Source: Acidobacteriota bacterium (GTDB lineage: Bacteria > Acidobacteriota > Vicinamibacteria > Vicinamibacterales > UBA8438). Taken from it: a DNA stretch of 64,000 bases. Within the stretch, counting starts at the first letter, position 1; every line of letters starts with the position of its first letter. This document shows positions 16,401 through 24,792 of this stretch, in pieces. The DNA lies in the NCBI GenBank assembly GCA_009838525.1, contig VXRJ01000032.1, positions 129,186 to 193,185 of the forward strand, given 5' to 3'. The translations under genes were made by a program, and so were the position numbers. The notes beneath the pieces are model-generated. The model saw nothing but the letters and a program-made list of their open reading frames with translations, had not been told where the DNA came from and searched no databases.

Positions 16401-17467
16401 CAGGCGCCGCCGAGGCAATCAACGCGGGTAATCCGATTGAGGAAGGCGCGGTTCTCCATCTCCGCCAGCCCTTCCTTCTCGGTGCCGGCGCGGCCGTTGG
16501 AGTCGTTCCGGGCTTCGGTCTGCGCGACAAAGACGCGCCCCCCGGAGTCGACGACGAGACCGTAGAGCAGCGTGCCCACCGTGCTGACGACGTCGACAAG
16601 CCTGTCGTTGCCGGTCTCGAACACGAAAAGGTCGCGGTCCGGAATGCCCGGATGCTTGACGATGTCGACGTCGATGCCCAGGGAGAGCACGTTGTTGTTG
16701 TCGACCACGTGCACCTGGGCGTCGAACGTGCAGAGTTCGCCACCAACCCTGCCGCGACAGCCCGAGATCTGCGTCTGATTGTTGGACTCGAACGGGATGA
16801 CATACAGAAGGCCGTCCCGGACGACGAGGGCGCGCGGATCCTGCGCCGTGATGGCAAGCCGGTTGACTACTTCGCGGGCACCCACGTCGATCACGGCGAC
16901 CTGGTTCTCGGACGAGAGAGCCACATACGCCTTCGCATTGCTGGCGAAGGCGATACCCACCGGTTCGTCGAAACGGGTCGCTCCGGTTTCCCTGTCGAAA
17001 TCCTGAACGGTGGCGACGACCTGCAGATAGGTGAGGCTGTCCGGATTGGTGTCGATCACGCTCACCGAGTCCGAGACATGGTTCGCGGCCCATACCTCGA
17101 GACCGTCCGGTCGCACCGCAAGCCCCACCGGGTCGATTCCGACGTCGATCCGCGCGACGACGGCGCGGCTGGACGCCTCGATGACGTCGACCGTGTCGGC
17201 GGGCGTGTTCGCGACGTAGACGTAGCCGCGATTCACGACGATCGGCGATGCATGGGGGCTGTTGAATGTCGGATGTCCCGCATCGCGCCAGCGATCCTCA
17301 GCACCTCGCCCGACCGGCTGGCCGAATCGCAGCGGGGCGGCGACACCGGGCGCGCTTCCGGCGCCCGCGTCGATGGGAAACTGCCGGGCATCCGTCAGGG
17401 CGAGCGCTACGAAACCCCCGACGGCAACCAGAATTCCCTTCGACAGCCGTGGCCGCGCCCCTGTCAT
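13484..17467 (-). CDS. large exported beta-propeller / cytochrome c / sorbosone dehydrogenase-like fusion
   Basis: 1327 residues from ATG 17467. An N-terminal signal-anchor is followed by a YVTN-type beta-propeller (about 70-480; repeats such as VYVANTPADTVDVI and VWAANHVSDSVSVID). Two haem c motifs come next, CESCH near residue 494 and CGNCH near 660, in a region resembling dihaem peroxidase/MauG-like or c-type domains. An IPT-like segment lies at about 880-960. The C-terminal third from about 995 (TKTVVSGLEVPTGLAFAPDG, LRFGPDGLLYVALGD, HRDPRGLAWHP) is a glucose/sorbosone dehydrogenase-type propeller, usually PQQ-dependent. The frame is continuous with no sign of an assembly join. It probably oxidises a substrate and passes electrons to its own haems; the substrate is unknown. 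Confidence 0.83.
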   Translation of the reverse strand: MTGARPRLSKGILVAVGGFVALALTDARQFPIDAGAGSAPGVAAPLRFGQPVGRGAEDRWRDAGHPTFNSPHASPIVVNRGYVYVANTPADTVDVIEASSRAVVARIDVGIDPVGLAVRPDGLEVWAANHVSDSVSVIDTNPDSLTYLQVVATVQDFDRETGATRFDEPVGIAFASNAKAYVALSSENQVAVIDVGAREVVNRLAITAQDPRALVVRDGLLYVIPFESNNQTQISGCRGRVGGELCTFDAQVHVVDNNNVLSLGIDVDIVKHPGIPDRDLFVFETGNDRLVDVVSTVGTLLYGLVVDSGGRVFVAQTEARNDSNGRAGTEKEGLAEMENRAFLNRITRVDCLGGACGAPAFIELEPLPPVHPAPGLALATPFAIQISEDDSTLVVAAAGSDKLFTVDTASGNVLGRTDVDAAPRGIALQSNAGGGPAGAWVLNAVANTVSHVDVSDSSAPRVVATIGLDDPTHAAVKRGRVAFNDAGASTTGTFSCESCHPDGHTDQLVWVLNTPVCDRQGCTQIPPRSTMPIRGLRDTAPYHWDGIPGDPYGGVNTASTRTGVAPNCDIGDEESCTRFLVDATLRTTMCLVGECPVNDEGKAGALSGAERDDLAKFLLSVPYPPAQRRSYSNVLSDDAATGFKRFHMHGVPDGSDGRINTCGNCHRMPFWVSTNTPFTGMDAPTWRGAYDRWLILPQGRWNVIDLRGQSDRDNAFPERSVWGALRGQRAVFWDMVVEGSTGFSGAFARQVTLNHTSGETPLTEDLLDALELAAREGAVLLRGEGLFLTGAAATSVALQFDRGFYSVRGDDAQSFSRAELMALAAEGRFVGTFTARLGVNVDVDHPQPALWSVGPIQEQRGAQEFPSASDGSILVGGRHIREGASVFVNGRRVPGHVRCEGGQLPDCLGERVVIELQSLPGIHFVQVQNPDGLFSNDFIFFGRPVGGDGKTYPIPRADAQETAVPERPSLPGPSAPRSADGVGGEFAALDGTRFRTKTVVSGLEVPTGLAFAPDGRLFVAELPGRVRVVKEGRLVPQPALTLGEALAAGDELLLGITLDPEFEHNRLVYLLQARVGPNASPVARIVRYREVENTLAEAAILLDDLPLAALDGGGALRFGPDGLLYVALGDADSGAAQDMASYGGKILRLRPDGTTPRDNPRASPVYSMGHRDPRGLAWHPVTGALWVAEPGRPGTTELNRVEAGGNYGWPGGVDEAMLPGMRRPDLLVSGSMVVGGAAFYAGSEMGGFQHDLFLAALDGAHLLRVLFDRADPDRIAGTERLLKGEFGRLRDVVAGPDGELFIATGNRDGRGEPRHGDDRIIRLLPAQ

Positions 17468-17530
17468 CAATGGTCCCGCGAAACCAGTCCGACCTCGTAG
17501 TAGTATGAAACCGCGGTCAAGGGAGATCTA

Positions 17531-19114
17531 TTGCAGGCTGGAGGTTCGTCCAGGGTAGCGCTGACGGCGGTGCTCGTGGTTGCCGGCCTGGGAGCAACTA
17601 CCCCGATCAGGGCGGCGGCCGAGCAGGACGCCGCACTCGCTGACGCCGTGCAGCGCGGCGACGCCGAGGTGGTCCGTTCGCTGCTCGCCCGGGGCGCCGA
17701 CGTCGACGCCGCGCAGGGCGACGGCGCAAGGGCCCTGCACTGGGCTGCCCACCGGAACGACGCGGAGACGGCGGCCACGCTGATCCGCGCGGGCTCCGAC
17801 GTCCACTCGCCGAACCACTACGGCGTCACTCCGCTGGCCCTCGCGGCGCGCACCGGCGACGCGCGGATCCTGTCGCTCCTGCTCGCCGCCGGTGTCGATC
17901 CGAACGACCCCGGCCAAGCGGTCAACGCCGGCGAGACACCACTCATGCTGGCCGCGCGGACCGGCCAGGTCGACGCGGTGCGCGTGCTCGCTGACGCCGG
18001 CGCCGACGTCAACGCACAGGAGACCTGGAACGGCCAGTCGGCCCTCATGTGGGCCGCCGCCGAGGGTCACGTCCCGGTCGTCGAGACGTTGATTGCGCGC
18101 GGCGCCGACATTGCCGCCCGCTCCAATACCGGCGCGACGCCGCTCCTGTTCGCCGCGCGCAAGGGGAGCATCGGCAGCGTGCGCGCCCTGCTGGAGGCAG
18201 GGGCCGAGGTCAACGAGGCGCGGCCGGACAGGGCGACCCCGCTGCTCGTAGCGGTTGTCAACGGGCACGAGGATCTCGTCGACCTGCTGCTCGAACGGGG
18301 CGCCGATCCGAACACCGAGGGAGGTTCTACCCGACTGACCGTACAAGGGATGCGGGCCCAGCCGATGCCGCTCGAAATCCGCAAGCTCGGCTACAGCGAG
18401 CGCGAGTCGGAGGGCATCATTCCCGGCAACATCTTCGGCCGGGTCCTGCAGGCGGCCGTGCACGTCGCGAACTGGCACATCAGCGATCAGTTCATCTCCG
18501 TGAACCTGGACCGCCTGCGCGTGATCCGGGCCCTGCTCAACCACGGCGCCGACGTCAACGGCCGGAATACGATGGAGGAACCCCGCTGGTCGGGCGCACG
18601 GTACCGCCGGCATATGACCGGCGCAACGGCGTTCATGCTGGCGGCCAAGGCGGCGGACGTCGAGGTGATGCGGCTGCTGCTCGAGCACGGCGCCGACCCG
18701 GCCATCAACACAGAGGACAACATTACGCCGCTGATGGCGGCGGCGGGCATTTCGTGGGCATCGAATCAGGACCGCGCGAGCGAGGCCCAGGTGCTCGAGG
18801 CGGTCCGGCTGCTGGTCGAGGAGCTGGGCGCCGACGTGAACGCGGTCAACGACGTGGGCGAAACGGCGATGCACGCGGCGGCGTACCGCGGCGCCAACAG
18901 CGTCGTCCAGTATCTCTACGACCAGGGCGCCGAGCTCGACGTGGTGGCCCTCGACGGGCGTACGCCGCTGCGGGTCGCGGACGGCGTGGAGTACGGCAAC
19001 TCGTTCGCCGCCCACCCCCACACGGCAACCCTGCTGCGACAGCTCGGCGCCAGCGAGATCCCATGCCCGGCGCCCTGCGCGGCCGCGATACCAGAGGAGG
19101 CGCTCGGACGGTGA
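17531..19114 (+). CDS. secreted ankyrin-repeat protein
   Basis: 527 residues from TTG 17531 (GGGAG 6 bp upstream). The signal peptide ends near IRAAAEQ. About ten ankyrin repeats follow, many with the canonical G-x-TPLxxAAxxGxxxxVxxLLxxGAD pattern (for example ARALHWAAHRNDAE, ATPLLFAARKGS, TAMHAAAYRGAN). A non-repeat insert sits at about 275-345. Ankyrin repeats are protein-binding scaffolds; here they would be periplasmic or surface-exposed. Its stop overlaps the start of the DUF1592 gene by 4 bp (GTGA). The same three-gene association recurs at 30962-36512. Confidence 0.87.
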   Translation: MQAGGSSRVALTAVLVVAGLGATTPIRAAAEQDAALADAVQRGDAEVVRSLLARGADVDAAQGDGARALHWAAHRNDAETAATLIRAGSDVHSPNHYGVTPLALAARTGDARILSLLLAAGVDPNDPGQAVNAGETPLMLAARTGQVDAVRVLADAGADVNAQETWNGQSALMWAAAEGHVPVVETLIARGADIAARSNTGATPLLFAARKGSIGSVRALLEAGAEVNEARPDRATPLLVAVVNGHEDLVDLLLERGADPNTEGGSTRLTVQGMRAQPMPLEIRKLGYSERESEGIIPGNIFGRVLQAAVHVANWHISDQFISVNLDRLRVIRALLNHGADVNGRNTMEEPRWSGARYRRHMTGATAFMLAAKAADVEVMRLLLEHGADPAINTEDNITPLMAAAGISWASNQDRASEAQVLEAVRLLVEELGADVNAVNDVGETAMHAAAYRGANSVVQYLYDQGAELDVVALDGRTPLRVADGVEYGNSFAAHPHTATLLRQLGASEIPCPAPCAAAIPEEALGR

Positions 19115-21588
19115 GGGGCCGCGAAGCCGTGGAGCAGCAGGGTCGGAGATTCCTGACGCGGGCGGTGTTGGCGTGCCTGGCGGCCGTGCTCGGCGGGCCT
19201 GCCCTGCACGCGCCGCTGGACGCGGCGCCAGCGGCGCCGGCTGCCGCCGCGGCGAGACCGGCCGCCGCGACCGCCGCGCAGGCAACGGAGCCGGCTCCTC
19301 GCGCCGTCCTGCAACGCTACTGTTTTACCTGCCACAACGAGCGCCTCCGCACGGGCGGGCTGGCTCTCGACGCTCTCGACATGACGCAGGTCGGCGAGCA
19401 CGCGGACGTCTGGGAGGCGGTGATCCGCAAGCTGCGGACCGGCGCCATGCCGCCCGCCGGACGCCCGCGGCCCGACCCTGCGACCTACGACGCCATCGTA
19501 GCCTGGCTCGAAACGGAGCTCGACCGCGCCGCCCTCGCCAGCCCCGACCCCGGCCGGCCTACCCTGCACCGCCTGAACCGCACGGAGTACCGCAACGCAG
19601 TCCGCGACCTGCTTGCGGTCGACATCGATCCGGCCCTGCTCCCCGCCGACAACGCGGCGTACGGCTTCGACAACAATGCCGACGCGCTCACCCTGTCATC
19701 GGCCCTTACCGAACGCTACCTGGGCGCAGCCGCGCGGATCGCCGAGATGGCGCTCGGGCGGCCGCGCGGCACGCCCGCACCGGAGACGTTCTTTGTCCCG
19801 ACCGACCGCGATCAGGACACCCGGGTGAGTGACGAGTTGCCATTCGGCTCGCGGGGCGGCGCCTCGTTCCACTACTACTTCCCGGCCGACGGCGAGTACC
19901 TGTTCGAGATGCGGCCGAAGGAAAGCGGCGTCGCGGGCGGCTTTGAAGGGGTAACCGCGGAGCCGCACGAGCTCCATGTAAGCCTCGACGGCGAGAAGGC
20001 CTGGACCGGCATCGTGCAGAGGCCGCCGGACGTGCGCGGCGACGAACGGAACCGGCTGATCCTGGAGAGCATGCGTTTCCGCGCACCGGTGTCGGCCGGC
20101 TCCCGTCGGGTGCGGGTGTACTTCACCGCCAAGACCTCCGCCTATGTGGAGGACCTGTTCGATCCCTACCTGCGCCGTGATCCGTACCGGGCGCCGAACG
20201 GCGAACCGCGAGTATCCAGTGTCACGATTACGGGCCCGTTCCCGGAGACTGCAGCACCCGGAGACTCGCCCAGCCGCCGCCGGTTGCTGATCTGCGCCCC
20301 GCCCCCCGCCGCCGCCGAGGCGGAAGCTGCCGCCTGCGCGCACCGGATTATCGCAACGCTGGCCCGGCGCGCCTGGCGGCGCCCGGTCACCGATGCCGAC
20401 CTGGAGATCCCGCTGGGCCTGTATGGCGACGGCGCCGCCCGGGGCGGTTTCGAAGCGGGCATCGAACTCGCGGTGCGGGGGATTCTGGTCAGCCCCAACT
20501 TCCTGTTCCGCTTCGAGGACCAGCCGGCGTCGGTCGAATCCAATACGCCATACCGCATCTCCGACCTGGAATTGGCCTCGCGCCTCTCGTTCTTCCTCTG
20601 GAGCAGCGTCCCGGACGACGAGCTACTCGACCGGGCCGTCGCCGGCGAGCTACGCGACCCGGAAGTGCTTCGGGAACAGGTGCGGCGAATGCTGTCGGAC
20701 CCGCGCTCGCAGGCGCTGGTCGACAACTTCGCCGGCCAGTGGCTGCACATTCGCAACGTGGCGGGGTTCCAGCCGAGCCCGGAGGTGCTGTTCCATTTCG
20801 ACGACAACCTGCGCCAGGCCTTCGAGCAGGAAACAAAGCTGTTCTTCGAGAGCATCATCCGCGAGAACCGAAGCGTTCTCGACCTGCTGGACGCCGACTA
20901 CACCTTTCTGAACGAGCGCCTGGCCCGGCACTACGGCATCCCCGGCGTGTACGGCGAGCACTTCCGCCGGGTCGCGCTGCCGCCCGACAGCGTGCGGCGC
21001 GGGCTCCTCGGCCAGGGCTCGATTCTCACCGGCACGTCGAGAGCCAACCGGACGTCGCCCGTCATCCGCGGCAAGTGGATCATGGAGAACATTCTCGGCA
21101 CGCCCCCGCCGCCCCCGCCACCCGACGTCCCCGACCTCGTCGAGGAGCGCGACCCTCGCAAGGTGCTTCCGATGCGGGAGCAGTTGGCGGTCCATCGCGC
21201 CAACCCGGTCTGCGCGGCCTGTCACGCACAGATGGACCAGTTGGGCTTCGCGCTGGAGAATTTCGACGCGATCGGCGAGTGGCGCGATATCTATACCTCC
21301 GGCCTGCCGATCGACGCGTCGGCGGAATTCCCCGACGGCACCACCTTCGACGGCCCGGGCGAGCTTCGCGAACTGCTGCTCAGCCACTCGGACGATTTCC
21401 TGATCACGGCGATCAACCGGCTGCTGACCTACGCACTCGGGCGCGGGCTGGAAGCGACCGACATGCCGACGGTGCGGCAGATCAAGCGGGGCGCGGCGGG
21501 CGACCGCTACCGGTTCGAGTCGCTGGTTCAGGGAGTGGTCGCGAGCACGCCATTCCAGATGCGGATGGCCCAGGATCGGACGAACTGA
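19111..21588 (+). CDS. multi-domain haem protein: PSCyt1/DUF1587/DUF1595/DUF1592/DUF1588/DUF1585
   Basis: 825 residues from GTG 19111, overlapping the ankyrin stop; the open frame upstream is only the ankyrin gene read out of frame. After a membrane/signal segment (LTRAVLACLAAVLGG) and an Ala/Pro-rich linker comes the haem motif CFTCH (71-75), then a DUF1587-like part (HRLNRTEYRNAVRDLL), DUF1595/DUF1592 (LASRLSFFLWSSVPDDELL) and DUF1588 with a second motif CAACH from residue 701, then DUF1585 to the end (LLTYALGRGLE). The family is typical of Planctomycetes and Acidobacteria and always exported; its reaction is unknown. It is followed 33 bp later by its usual DUF1552 partner. Confidence 0.88.
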   Translation: MRGREAVEQQGRRFLTRAVLACLAAVLGGPALHAPLDAAPAAPAAAAARPAAATAAQATEPAPRAVLQRYCFTCHNERLRTGGLALDALDMTQVGEHADVWEAVIRKLRTGAMPPAGRPRPDPATYDAIVAWLETELDRAALASPDPGRPTLHRLNRTEYRNAVRDLLAVDIDPALLPADNAAYGFDNNADALTLSSALTERYLGAAARIAEMALGRPRGTPAPETFFVPTDRDQDTRVSDELPFGSRGGASFHYYFPADGEYLFEMRPKESGVAGGFEGVTAEPHELHVSLDGEKAWTGIVQRPPDVRGDERNRLILESMRFRAPVSAGSRRVRVYFTAKTSAYVEDLFDPYLRRDPYRAPNGEPRVSSVTITGPFPETAAPGDSPSRRRLLICAPPPAAAEAEAAACAHRIIATLARRAWRRPVTDADLEIPLGLYGDGAARGGFEAGIELAVRGILVSPNFLFRFEDQPASVESNTPYRISDLELASRLSFFLWSSVPDDELLDRAVAGELRDPEVLREQVRRMLSDPRSQALVDNFAGQWLHIRNVAGFQPSPEVLFHFDDNLRQAFEQETKLFFESIIRENRSVLDLLDADYTFLNERLARHYGIPGVYGEHFRRVALPPDSVRRGLLGQGSILTGTSRANRTSPVIRGKWIMENILGTPPPPPPPDVPDLVEERDPRKVLPMREQLAVHRANPVCAACHAQMDQLGFALENFDAIGEWRDIYTSGLPIDASAEFPDGTTFDGPGELRELLLSHSDDFLITAINRLLTYALGRGLEATDMPTVRQIKRGAAGDRYRFESLVQGVVASTPFQMRMAQDRTN

Positions 21589-21621
21589 TTTTTTGCGTAT
21601 GATGGCCACGGGAGAGATGCG

Positions 21622-22953
21622 ATGCTGATCACGAAGCAGGCGCTGCCAAGACGGACCTTCCTGCGCGGCATGGGCGCGACGCTGGCCCTTCCGCTGCTCG
21701 ATGCGATGACGCCGGCCATGTCGGCCCGGGCGCCGGGAGCGCCGCGGTTCGCCGCGGTCTACGTCGGCAACGGCATGAACATGTTCGACTGGACCCCGCC
21801 GACCGACGGCGTCGGATTCGAGCTCTCCCCCATCCTGCAGCCGCTGGAGCCATTCCGGAAGCAGATGCTCGTGCTGAGCGGGCTGGACAATTACCCGGCG
21901 ACCGATCAGGGCGACACCGGCGGCCAACACCCGCGCGCCGCTCCGGCCTTCATGAGCTCCATGCATCCGAAGCAGACCGAGGGCGCGGACGTCGAGGCGG
22001 GCACGACGGTTGATCAGATGATCGCCGAGTTGATTTGCGCCGACTCCAAGCTCCCCTCCCTCGAGGTTTCCGTCGACCGCAACGATGTCGTCGGCGCCTG
22101 CGACCACGGTTACGCATGCGCCTACATGAATTCGCTCTCGTGGAAGACGCCGACCATGCCGCTTCCGGCCGAGACGAATCCGCGGTTCGTCTTCGAGCGG
22201 CTCTTCGGCAGCGGTGACACCCCCGAGGAGCGTCAGTTGCGCGTCGAGGAGGACCGCAGCATCCTGGACGGCCTCACCCGAGAGATCGGGGCGCTGGCCA
22301 GCCGTCTCGGCGGACACGACCGCGGGAAGCTGAACGAGTACCTCGACTCCATCCGCGACGTCGAACAGCGCATCGCGCGCGCCGAGTCGACGAACAGCGA
22401 CTTCGCGGTGCCGGAACGCCCGGTCGGCGTGCCGGAGACCTTCCGCGAGTACGCCGAGCTGATGTTCGACCTGCAGGTGCTCGCGTTCCAGGCCGACATC
22501 ACCCGCGTCACGTCGTTCATGCTGGCCCGCGAGAACATCAACCGGTCCTACAACGAGATCGGGCTGCCCGAGGCGCACCACTCGATGTCGCACCACGGGA
22601 ACAACCCGGAGAAGATGCAGGACTTCACGAAGCTGAACACCTACCACGCCGACACCCTGGCCTACTACCTGGACCGACTGCGGTCGATTCCCGACGGCGA
22701 CGGGACGCTCCTTGACGCAACCGTCGTCCTCTACGGCAGCGGAATGAGCGACGGCAACATCCACAACAACTACAACGTGCCGGTGGTTGTCGTCGGCGGG
22801 CCGGAGCGCGGACTCCAGGGGAACCGCCACCTCGTCTATCCGAAGGGCACTCCGCTCGCGAACCTGTCGCTCAGTCTGATGGCCAAGTTCGGCGTGCACG
22901 AGGAGCAGTTCGGCGACAGCACCGGGCGACTGCCTCTGCTCTCCGGCGTGTAG
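21622..22953 (+). CDS. DUF1552 protein, Tat-exported
   Basis: 443 residues. Twin-arginine signal PRRTFLRGMG, then ATLALPLLDAM. The DUF1552 body follows: ERLFGSGDTPEERQLR, EDRSILDGL, YLDSIRDVEQRI, MFDLQVLAFQADITRV, HHSMSHHGNNPEK, and a metal-site-like LYGSGMSDGNIHNN near the end. The fold is thought to resemble alkaline phosphatase/sulfatase-like DUF1501 proteins, but no activity is established. It is invariably the partner of DUF1592 proteins. It belongs to the operon starting at 17531. Confidence 0.88.
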   Translation: MLITKQALPRRTFLRGMGATLALPLLDAMTPAMSARAPGAPRFAAVYVGNGMNMFDWTPPTDGVGFELSPILQPLEPFRKQMLVLSGLDNYPATDQGDTGGQHPRAAPAFMSSMHPKQTEGADVEAGTTVDQMIAELICADSKLPSLEVSVDRNDVVGACDHGYACAYMNSLSWKTPTMPLPAETNPRFVFERLFGSGDTPEERQLRVEEDRSILDGLTREIGALASRLGGHDRGKLNEYLDSIRDVEQRIARAESTNSDFAVPERPVGVPETFREYAELMFDLQVLAFQADITRVTSFMLARENINRSYNEIGLPEAHHSMSHHGNNPEKMQDFTKLNTYHADTLAYYLDRLRSIPDGDGTLLDATVVLYGSGMSDGNIHNNYNVPVVVVGGPERGLQGNRHLVYPKGTPLANLSLSLMAKFGVHEEQFGDSTGRLPLLSGV

Positions 22954-22998
22954 AAACGCCGAAACGAGACGCCGCGCCGTCACCACGACACATCATCG

Positions 22999-23409
22999 AT
23001 GACTGACGGCGCGGACTCGTCCCCACTCTACAAGGCGGCGTTTCCGTTCGCCGACGACGTCCTGGCGCTGCCCGTTCAGGACATCGATCGGGCCGCCGAG
23101 TGGTACGGCGCCAGGTTCGGACTCGTCGAAACAGAGCGACGCACGAGCCCCACCCCCACCGTGATCATGGAGCGGGACGGCGTCCGCATAGGATTCGCCG
23201 TCAACGGTGGCGACCCGAGCCAGGAAGGCGCCGCCATCCTCGTGACCGACATCGCCAGAGCCCGCGACGAACTGAAGGCCAGCGGCGTGAAGGCCGCCAA
23301 CTGGCGAGTGGACGAGCGCGACGGCCGGAAGTACCAGGTCTTCTTCGTCGTAGCGCCGGACGGGCTCTGCTACTACTTTCACCAGCCACTCCGCCAGACC
23401 GGCGCGTAG
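22999..23409 (+). CDS. VOC family (glyoxalase/bleomycin-resistance fold) protein
   Basis: 136 residues without a signal peptide, so cytoplasmic. A single VOC fold: VLALPVQDIDRAAEWYGARFGL at the start, GAAILVTDIARARDELKASGV in the middle, and VAPDGLCYYFHQP at the end. Metal ligands are incomplete compared with glyoxalase I. Function not predicted. It follows the DUF1552 gene by 45 bp and may be cotranscribed. Confidence 0.82.
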   Translation: MTDGADSSPLYKAAFPFADDVLALPVQDIDRAAEWYGARFGLVETERRTSPTPTVIMERDGVRIGFAVNGGDPSQEGAAILVTDIARARDELKASGVKAANWRVDERDGRKYQVFFVVAPDGLCYYFHQPLRQTGA

Positions 23410-23464
23410 GTCCGCAAGGGCAGCGGCAGAGCTTTGTTTCTAATGTGGACGAAGTTATATCAGT

Positions 23465-23497
23465 ATAGTGTAATTGTTTCGTTTATACTAGAAATAA
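23465..23497 (+). promoter_or_regulatory. AT-rich promoter of second DUF4143 ATPase, probably leaderless
   Basis: TATACT at 23484-23489 lies 8 bp before the ATG, so the transcript would begin at or near the start codon. It is embedded in an imperfect inverted repeat: TAGTGTAA on the left against TTATACTA on the right. The 60 bp before the gene are far more AT-rich than the surroundings. Confidence 0.5.
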
Positions 23498-24721
23498 ATG
23501 CAGCTCCTGAGAGAGCACTACCTCGACCGGCTTCGGCAGTTCCTCGACGCACCCGTGATTACCGCAGTCACGGGCATCCGGCGCGCCGGCAAGAGCGTGC
23601 TGTTGCGACAGTTCGCAGACGCCCTGCGCAGCGAGCGGCAGGTCGTCTACGTCGACAAGGAATCGCTGGAATTCGAGCCCGTGCGCACGGCCCGCGACCT
23701 GATCGATCACGTCAACTCAACGACGCACCGCAACGAGCCACGCGTCGTGATCGTCGACGAGGTGCAGGAAATCGATGGCTGGGAACGCGCGATCGCCTCC
23801 CTCAACGGCGAGCACAAGACACAGGTGGTGCTCTCGGGCTCCAACGCCAGGTTGCTTTCGGCAGAGCTTGCGACGCTGATTGCCGGCCGCTACGTCACGC
23901 TCCGGGTCTTTCCGCTCACGCTACGCGAGTTCGGCGAGCTGTACCGGCAACGCCCCAACGCGTCACTCGATGATGCGGGTCTGTTCCATCTCTACCTGCG
24001 CGTCGGGGGGCTGCCAGGCGTGCTCCACACCGACCTCAGCGACCCGGTGGTTGATCAGATGCTGGGCGACATGGTGAACACGATCGCCATCCGGGACGTG
24101 ATCCGACGGCACCGGATCCGCGACGTCGCGCTCTTCGAAGCGATAACGCGCTTCGCCGTCGACAGCGTCGGCAGTCCAGTGTCCGCCAAGCGCATCGCCG
24201 ACTTCATGAAGAGCCAGCGCCGAACAACCGCGGTGGATACGGTGCTCAACTATCTGGCTCATCTGGGCGATGCGTTCCTGCTGGAGGCAGTTCCCCGCTT
24301 CGATCTTCGTGGCCGGAAGCTGCTCCAGGTCAATCACAAGTACTTCCTGGGCGACGTAGGGCTGCGTAACGGAATCGTCGGCTACCGCGAGAGCGACATC
24401 GGCGGAGTCCTCGAGAACCTCGTGTTCCTGGAGCTGCGGCGTCGAGGCTACACGGTGACGGTCGGTATTGCCGGCAAGCACGAGATCGACTTCGTGGCGG
24501 AAAAGCGATCCGGGCGTTGCTACGTGCAGGTGGCCTATCTGCTCGAGTCGCGGGCCACCATCGCGCGCGAGCTCAACGCCTTCGACGCCGTCCGGGACGC
24601 TTATCCGCGGGTGCTGCTCTCGCTCGACCCGCATCAGCCGGCCGACTTCGAGGGCGTCCGGCACCAGTCGTTGACCACTTTTCTTCGGGGTGCGCCCCTC
24701 GGCGCGTCGACCGCCACATAA
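23498..24721 (+). CDS. AAA ATPase with C-terminal DUF4143
   Basis: 407 residues. Walker A GIRRAGKSV and Walker B VVIVDEVQEI; sensor LSGSNARLL; winged-helix-like part at about 220-265 (SAKRIADFMKSQRRTTAVDTVLNYL); DUF4143 with ENLVFLELRRRGY and a nuclease-like core (KHEIDFVAEK, CYVQVAYLL). It is only distantly similar to the 9466-10638 protein. No RBS is visible, which fits the leaderless promoter. The AT-rich upstream DNA and lack of links to neighbours suggest acquisition by transfer, an inference. Confidence 0.88.
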   Translation: MQLLREHYLDRLRQFLDAPVITAVTGIRRAGKSVLLRQFADALRSERQVVYVDKESLEFEPVRTARDLIDHVNSTTHRNEPRVVIVDEVQEIDGWERAIASLNGEHKTQVVLSGSNARLLSAELATLIAGRYVTLRVFPLTLREFGELYRQRPNASLDDAGLFHLYLRVGGLPGVLHTDLSDPVVDQMLGDMVNTIAIRDVIRRHRIRDVALFEAITRFAVDSVGSPVSAKRIADFMKSQRRTTAVDTVLNYLAHLGDAFLLEAVPRFDLRGRKLLQVNHKYFLGDVGLRNGIVGYRESDIGGVLENLVFLELRRRGYTVTVGIAGKHEIDFVAEKRSGRCYVQVAYLLESRATIARELNAFDAVRDAYPRVLLSLDPHQPADFEGVRHQSLTTFLRGAPLGASTAT

Positions 24722-24792
24722 CGGTCTGGCGCCCGGCGGGTGGCCATGGCAAGATTCACCTGCACCGAAGGGCGAGGCGAAGGAGACCCGTA

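Noticed and set aside
18049-19110. Extended N-terminus of the DUF1592 protein
   Set aside because: This open frame is the ankyrin gene read out of frame; the GTG at 19111 overlapping the ankyrin stop explains the real start.
21586-21600. Intrinsic terminator at the T-run after the DUF1592 stop
   Set aside because: Six Ts follow the stop but no GC-rich hairpin precedes them, and DUF1552 starts 33 bp later.
20650-22986. Long antisense ORFs opposite DUF1592/DUF1552 and other genes (also 1501-3372, 24634-26529)
   Set aside because: High GC gives long antisense frames; they have Arg/Ala-rich, low-complexity translations and no motifs.
9466-24721. DUF4143 ATPases as a defence or toxin-antitoxin system
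   Set aside because: Both genes stand alone with no partner of defence type; the sequence does not support a specific role.
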